This document shows, piece by piece, positions 5,136-8,613 of a stretch of 8,613 bases of DNA. Source of the stretch: an uncultured Lachnospiraceae bacterium (GTDB lineage Bacteria > Bacillota > Clostridia > Lachnospirales > Lachnospiraceae); NCBI GenBank assembly GCA_949283905.1, contig CASDUB010000096.1, forward strand, positions 1 through 8,613, read 5' to 3'. Made by a program: the position numbers and the translations under genes. Numbering within the stretch: position 1 is the stretch's first letter; every line of letters begins with the position of its first letter. Under the pieces are notes generated by a model. That model was not told the origin of the DNA. It saw only the letters and a program-made list of their open reading frames with translations, and made no database searches.

Positions 5136-6803
5136 ATGAATTACAAAAAATATCAGAAACAGTATTATCCTGCTCCTGCCGGAAATACGGATTGGGTAAA
5201 TAAAGATTCTATCGACAAAGCGCCGATATGGTGCAGCGTTGATATGCGTGACGGCAATCAGGCTCTTATCGTTCCTATGAGCCTCGAACAGAAACTTGAT
5301 TATTTTAAAGTTCTTCTCGAAGTAGGATTTAAAGAGATCGAAGTCGGATTTCCTGCAGCTTCGGAAACAGAATATGAATTCTTAAGAGCTCTTATTGAGC
5401 AGGATCTGATCCCGGAAGACGTTACTATCCAGGTGCTTACTCAGGCAAGAGAACATATAATCCGCAAAACTTTTGATTCCCTTGAAGGCTGCAAAAGCAA
5501 TGTTATCGTACATGTTTACAACTCAACATCTTTTGCACAGCGTCAGCAGGTTTTCAAAAAATCAAAAGAAGAAATCAAGCAGATCGCTATAGACGGCGCC
5601 AAACTCCTCAACGATCTTACAAATGAACGCGGAGCAAAATACCGTTTTGAATACAGCCCCGAAAGCTTTTCAGGCACAGAACCTGAATACGCTCTCGAAG
5701 TGTGCAACGCAGTGCTTGACGTATGGCAGCCGACAGCCGATCGAAAAGCCATCATCAATCTGCCTGACACTGTTCAGCTTGCAATGCCTCATGTTTACGC
5801 CAGCCAGATCGAATATTTCCATAAAAACCTGAAATACAGAGAAAATGTCGTTATCTCTCTTCATCCTCACAACGACAGAGGAACGGGCGTGGCCCACGCG
5901 GAGCTCGGTCTTCTTGCAGGCGCTGACAGAATCGAAGGAACTCTTTTCGGAAATGGCGAAAGAACAGGAAACGTGGATATCGTTACTCTTGCGATGAACA
6001 TGTACTGCCAGGGAGTAGATCCGAAGCTCGACTTCTCCGATATGCCGAAACTCTGCGCTAAATTCGAAGAAGTTACAAATATGCCTATCCCTATGAGACA
6101 GCCTTACTGCGGCGAGCTTGTATTTGCGGCATTTTCCGGATCTCATCAGGACGCCATCGCCAAAGGAATGCACTACCGTCTCGAGCATGATATGGATAAA
6201 TGGACAGTTCCGTATCTTCCGCTCGATCCTACTGACATCGGAAGAAACTATGACGCGGATGTTATCCGTATCAACAGCCAGTCGGGAAAAGGCGGCGTAG
6301 GCTATATCCTCGAGAGAAACTACGGATTATTCCTGCCGCCTAAGCTTCGCGAGCATATGGGATATACTGCTAAAGCAGAGTCAGATCATCTTCACAAAGA
6401 ACTTGTTCCTGAAGAGATCTTCAGACTCTACATAAAAACATACGAAGGAAAGACAACTCCGTTCAATGTTGAGGAAACTCACTTCACAAGACCTGAACAG
6501 GGCGTATTTGAAGCTACGATAACAACTGTCTACAACGGCGAGAAGAAAGTCACGACAGCAAGAGGAAATGGTCGTCTCGACTCTGTATCAAATGCCATCA
6601 AAGAGGCGACAGGCATCGAATATACTCTTACAACATACACGGAGCACGCTCTTTCAAAGAGCTCAAGTTCAAGAGCTATCGCCTATGTCGGAATCGAAAT
6701 GCCGGGCAAAGAGCCTTCATGGGGTTCCGGCGTAGACCACGATATTATTCATGCTTCTATCGTCGCTCTTGTAAACGCCATCAACAACGGATTGACACAG
6801 TAA
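5136..6803 (+). CDS. leuA: 2-isopropylmalate synthase, long form
   Basis: It condenses acetyl-CoA with 2-oxoisovalerate to 2-isopropylmalate, the committed step of leucine synthesis, in the cytoplasm. At 555 aa it matches the longer LeuA type (yeast/actinobacterial-like) rather than the E. coli type of about 520 aa. The catalytic TIM barrel begins with 'WCSVDMRDGNQAL' (32-44; R38, D39). The metal-binding HxH is H243 and H245 in 'LHPHNDRGTGVAHAE', and 'GNGERTGN' spans 272-279. A linker leads to the C-terminal regulatory domain from about 425, ending in 'GSGVDHDIIHASIVALVNAI' (531-550), where leucine feedback normally acts. The start has AAGGAGG (5124-5130) 5 nt before ATG. Expression is set by the T-box leader. 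It is followed by its own terminator, so it is a single-gene unit with no leuBCD in the window. Confidence 0.97.
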   Translation: MNYKKYQKQYYPAPAGNTDWVNKDSIDKAPIWCSVDMRDGNQALIVPMSLEQKLDYFKVLLEVGFKEIEVGFPAASETEYEFLRALIEQDLIPEDVTIQVLTQAREHIIRKTFDSLEGCKSNVIVHVYNSTSFAQRQQVFKKSKEEIKQIAIDGAKLLNDLTNERGAKYRFEYSPESFSGTEPEYALEVCNAVLDVWQPTADRKAIINLPDTVQLAMPHVYASQIEYFHKNLKYRENVVISLHPHNDRGTGVAHAELGLLAGADRIEGTLFGNGERTGNVDIVTLAMNMYCQGVDPKLDFSDMPKLCAKFEEVTNMPIPMRQPYCGELVFAAFSGSHQDAIAKGMHYRLEHDMDKWTVPYLPLDPTDIGRNYDADVIRINSQSGKGGVGYILERNYGLFLPPKLREHMGYTAKAESDHLHKELVPEEIFRLYIKTYEGKTTPFNVEETHFTRPEQGVFEATITTVYNGEKKVTTARGNGRLDSVSNAIKEATGIEYTLTTYTEHALSKSSSSRAIAYVGIEMPGKEPSWGSGVDHDIIHASIVALVNAINNGLTQ

Positions 6804-6811
6804 ATATTTTC

Positions 6812-6836
6812 AGCGCCGCGAAAAGCGGCGCTTATT
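6812..6836 (+). terminator. Terminator of leuA
   Basis: An 8-bp GC-rich stem, AGCGCCGC/GCGGCGCT, with loop GAAAA (6820-6824) is followed by TTATTTAATT. It begins 8 nt after the leuA stop. The T run is interrupted by A, but the stem is strong. Confidence 0.85.
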
Positions 6837-6899
6837 TAATTCAGTCCACATTATTCTATACAATATTTTGACAAAGATTTTAGTTAATATTGGTAGTTT

Positions 6900-6923
6900 C
6901 ATGATTTGTTTTATGATATCATG
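6900..6923 (+). promoter_or_regulatory. Candidate promoter and operator of the ABC exporter gene
   Basis: An extended -10 TGATATCAT (TATCAT 6917-6922) would start transcription near 6929, about 50 nt before the ABC gene. Its -35 (TAGTTT, 6894-6899) is poor. The -10 lies in the 10-bp palindrome ATGATATCAT (6913-6922), and a larger inverted repeat CATGAT/ATCATG spans 6900-6923. A repressor-binding site over the -10 would fit, but no regulator gene is in the window. Alternatives are TTGACA at 6868-6873, which lacks a -10 at the right distance, and TATAAT at 6957-6962, which would start transcription at the ribosome binding site. Confidence 0.4.
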
Positions 6924-6979
6924 ATGCATGGCTTAAGACCGAAATATACAATACGATATAATCAATAAGGAAAGAAAGC

Positions 6980-8613
6980 ATGAAAACAAAAAGTTTATGG
7001 AATTATCTTTCTTCAAGAAAAAAAGAAACTGTTCTTGCTCCGCTTTTTAAAATGCTTGAAGCATGTTTCGAACTTTTCATTCCGCTTCTTGTGGCGGACA
7101 TCATAGACACGGGAATTAAATCCGGCGATACCGGTTATATTATCAGACGCGGTATCCTGATGATCTTCTTCGGCGTCCTTGGATTTACGCTTGCTGTTAT
7201 CGCTCAGTACTTTTCCGCAAAATGCGCTATCGGCGTAAGTACTGATTTAAGACGTGATCTTTTTTATCACATAAGCGAACTGAATTACAAAAATCTCGAT
7301 GAAGCCGGAATCTCCTCTCTTATAACAGGAATGACGAGCGATATCAATCAGGTACAGAACGGCGTAAACTGGGCGCTGCGTCTTTTCCTGCGATCTCCGT
7401 TTATCGTTTTCGGCGCGGCAATAATGGCTTCAACCATAAGCCCCACGGCTTCCGTTATTTTCTGGATAACAATAGCCGTCCTTATATTTATCATCGTGCT
7501 TATAATGAAGCTCTCGATGCCTTTAACAGTCAAAGTTCAAAAGCAGCTTGAGACAGTAACACGTTCTTTTAAAGAAAACATTACCGGTATACGTGTTGTC
7601 AGGGCATTTAACAGCCAGGCATCCGAAAAAGAATCATTCAATAAAAATCATGACAAATTATATGACCGTCAGATCAAAGTCGGAAAAATCTCATCCGCTT
7701 TAAATCCTCTGACATTTGCGGTAATAAACTCCGCGATCATTTTTATACTTTGGACAGGCGCGATTCACGTAGATACCGGAGTTCTCACTCAGGGACAGAT
7801 AATCGCCCTGATCAACTATATGTCGCAGATCCTGGTGGAGCTCATCAAATTTGCGAATATAGTTTTGATCGTGTCAAAAGCAATTGCCTGCTTTAAGCGT
7901 GTTAAAAATATATTAAGCATAGAACCCGTACTTCAGAACGGAAGCAGACAGATCGACCCTTCTTCGGCTATAGATATTAAGCTCGAAAACGTTTCCTTCG
8001 CCTTTGACAAAAAGGGCGGAAACGCTATAGAAAATATAAGTTTCCATATACCGAAGGGCACGCATGTCGGCATCATCGGAGCGACCGGCTCGGGAAAGAC
8101 AACGCTCATTAATCTTATATCAAGATTTTATGAACGCTCCTGTGGCAGCATTCTAATAAATGATATTCCGATCGAAGATTATGATATCGCCTCTCTGACG
8201 GCTCACATAAGTCTTGTGCCTCAGAAATCAGTACTGTTCAAGGGAACCTTAAGAGAAAACCTTAAATGGGGAAACAGCGAAGCTTCCGATGAAGAATGTT
8301 TTGACGCGCTGAAAGATTCCTGCGCATACGACTTTGTCATGGAAAAAGGCAACGGGCTCGATCTTTATGTCGCGCAGTCAGGCAGCAACTTTTCCGGCGG
8401 TCAGCGTCAGAGACTCGCGATCGCGAGAGCCCTTATGAAGAAAAGCGGACTTTTGATCCTCGACGACAGCTATTCCGCTCTTGATTACGCCACGGAATCC
8501 CATATTAAGAATTCCGTATTTAACCACAGAGACAACTGTACGGTACTTACGGTATCACAGCGCGTTTCTTCAATTTATAATTCAGATATCATCATTGTAC
8601 TCGACAACGGCTC
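6980..8613 (+). CDS. ABC exporter subunit, fused permease-ATPase (3' end cut by window)
   Basis: 544 complete codons are visible, and the open frame runs off the window. Typical members have about 575-590 aa, so only the end of the nucleotide-binding domain is missing. An N-terminal six-helix transmembrane domain (hydrophobic runs near 24-43, 58-80, 138-178, 238-262 and 272-300) precedes the ATPase. Its motifs are Walker A GATGSGKT (367-374), Q-loop Q415 in 'LVPQKSVLF', signature FSGGQ (471-475), Walker B 'LLILDDSYSALD' and switch loop 'TVSQRVSSI'. The Walker B glutamate is Asp496 and the switch histidine is Gln527. These changes mark the degenerate-site half of heterodimeric exporters (BmrC/TM287 type), so a catalytic partner probably follows downstream. 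AAGGA lies 8 nt before ATG. The substrate cannot be read from sequence; drug or lipid-like molecules are usual. Confidence 0.92.
   Translation, partial: MKTKSLWNYLSSRKKETVLAPLFKMLEACFELFIPLLVADIIDTGIKSGDTGYIIRRGILMIFFGVLGFTLAVIAQYFSAKCAIGVSTDLRRDLFYHISELNYKNLDEAGISSLITGMTSDINQVQNGVNWALRLFLRSPFIVFGAAIMASTISPTASVIFWITIAVLIFIIVLIMKLSMPLTVKVQKQLETVTRSFKENITGIRVVRAFNSQASEKESFNKNHDKLYDRQIKVGKISSALNPLTFAVINSAIIFILWTGAIHVDTGVLTQGQIIALINYMSQILVELIKFANIVLIVSKAIACFKRVKNILSIEPVLQNGSRQIDPSSAIDIKLENVSFAFDKKGGNAIENISFHIPKGTHVGIIGATGSGKTTLINLISRFYERSCGSILINDIPIEDYDIASLTAHISLVPQKSVLFKGTLRENLKWGNSEASDEECFDALKDSCAYDFVMEKGNGLDLYVAQSGSNFSGGQRQRLAIARALMKKSGLLILDDSYSALDYATESHIKNSVFNHRDNCTVLTVSQRVSSIYNSDIIIVLDNG

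Noticed and set aside
5670..6188. 172-codon open frame on the minus strand opposite leuA
   Set aside because: It lies fully inside the conserved leuA catalytic domain, and the translation shows no family features.
6868..6896. TTGACA as the -35 of the ABC gene promoter
   Set aside because: The hexamer 17 bp downstream is TGGTAG, which is not a usable -10. The extended -10 at 6917 is the better candidate.
1..8613. Mobile element, CRISPR array, toxin-antitoxin or defence genes
   Set aside because: No transposase or integrase frames, no regularly spaced repeats and no paired small toxin genes were seen. The only short direct repeats are the GATAAGAA copies.

Overview
The window looks like chromosome of a low- to mid-GC Gram-positive anaerobe of the Clostridia, most likely Lachnospiraceae. 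This rests on consensus-type promoters (TTGACA, 17-bp spacers, extended TGN -10 boxes), strong AAGGAGG ribosome binding sites, a T-box leader, a tRNA gene without encoded CCA, and a DUF5688-type protein, a family I know mainly from Lachnospiraceae. Assignment is by recognition only; no search was possible.

Layout. Positions 1-800 (minus strand) hold tRNA-Arg(CCG) and a short DUF5688-like gene whose 3' end contains the -35 box of the tRNA promoter. Positions 895-4735 (minus strand) form an apparent operon transcribed leftwards: thrC (threonine synthase), a CobC-like histidine phosphatase, a CbiG-like protein and rnhA (RNase HI), ending in a hairpin terminator. The gaps are 25, 49 and 13 nt. 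Positions 4736-4791 separate the divergent thrC and leuA promoters and carry three copies of GATAAGAA. Positions 4792-6836 (plus strand) hold a promoter, a complete leucine T-box leader (CTC specifier, AGTA loop-E motif, TGGTACC antiterminator bulge, competing terminator), a long-form leuA and a terminator. From 6980 to the window end (plus strand) runs most of an ABC exporter subunit with a degenerate ATP site, cut off near its C-terminus.

How the genes work together. thrC and leuA are divergently transcribed amino-acid biosynthesis genes. leuA is set by uncharged tRNA-Leu through its leader. The thrC operon carries no obvious attenuator at its head. Its two middle genes resemble cobamide-pathway enzymes (CobC phosphatase, CbiG hydrolase), but no corrin gene lies nearby and both have lost residues their families normally keep. 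This pair is the most unusual thing here. Most of the rest is well-built housekeeping sequence, and I see no mobile element, CRISPR array or defence system.
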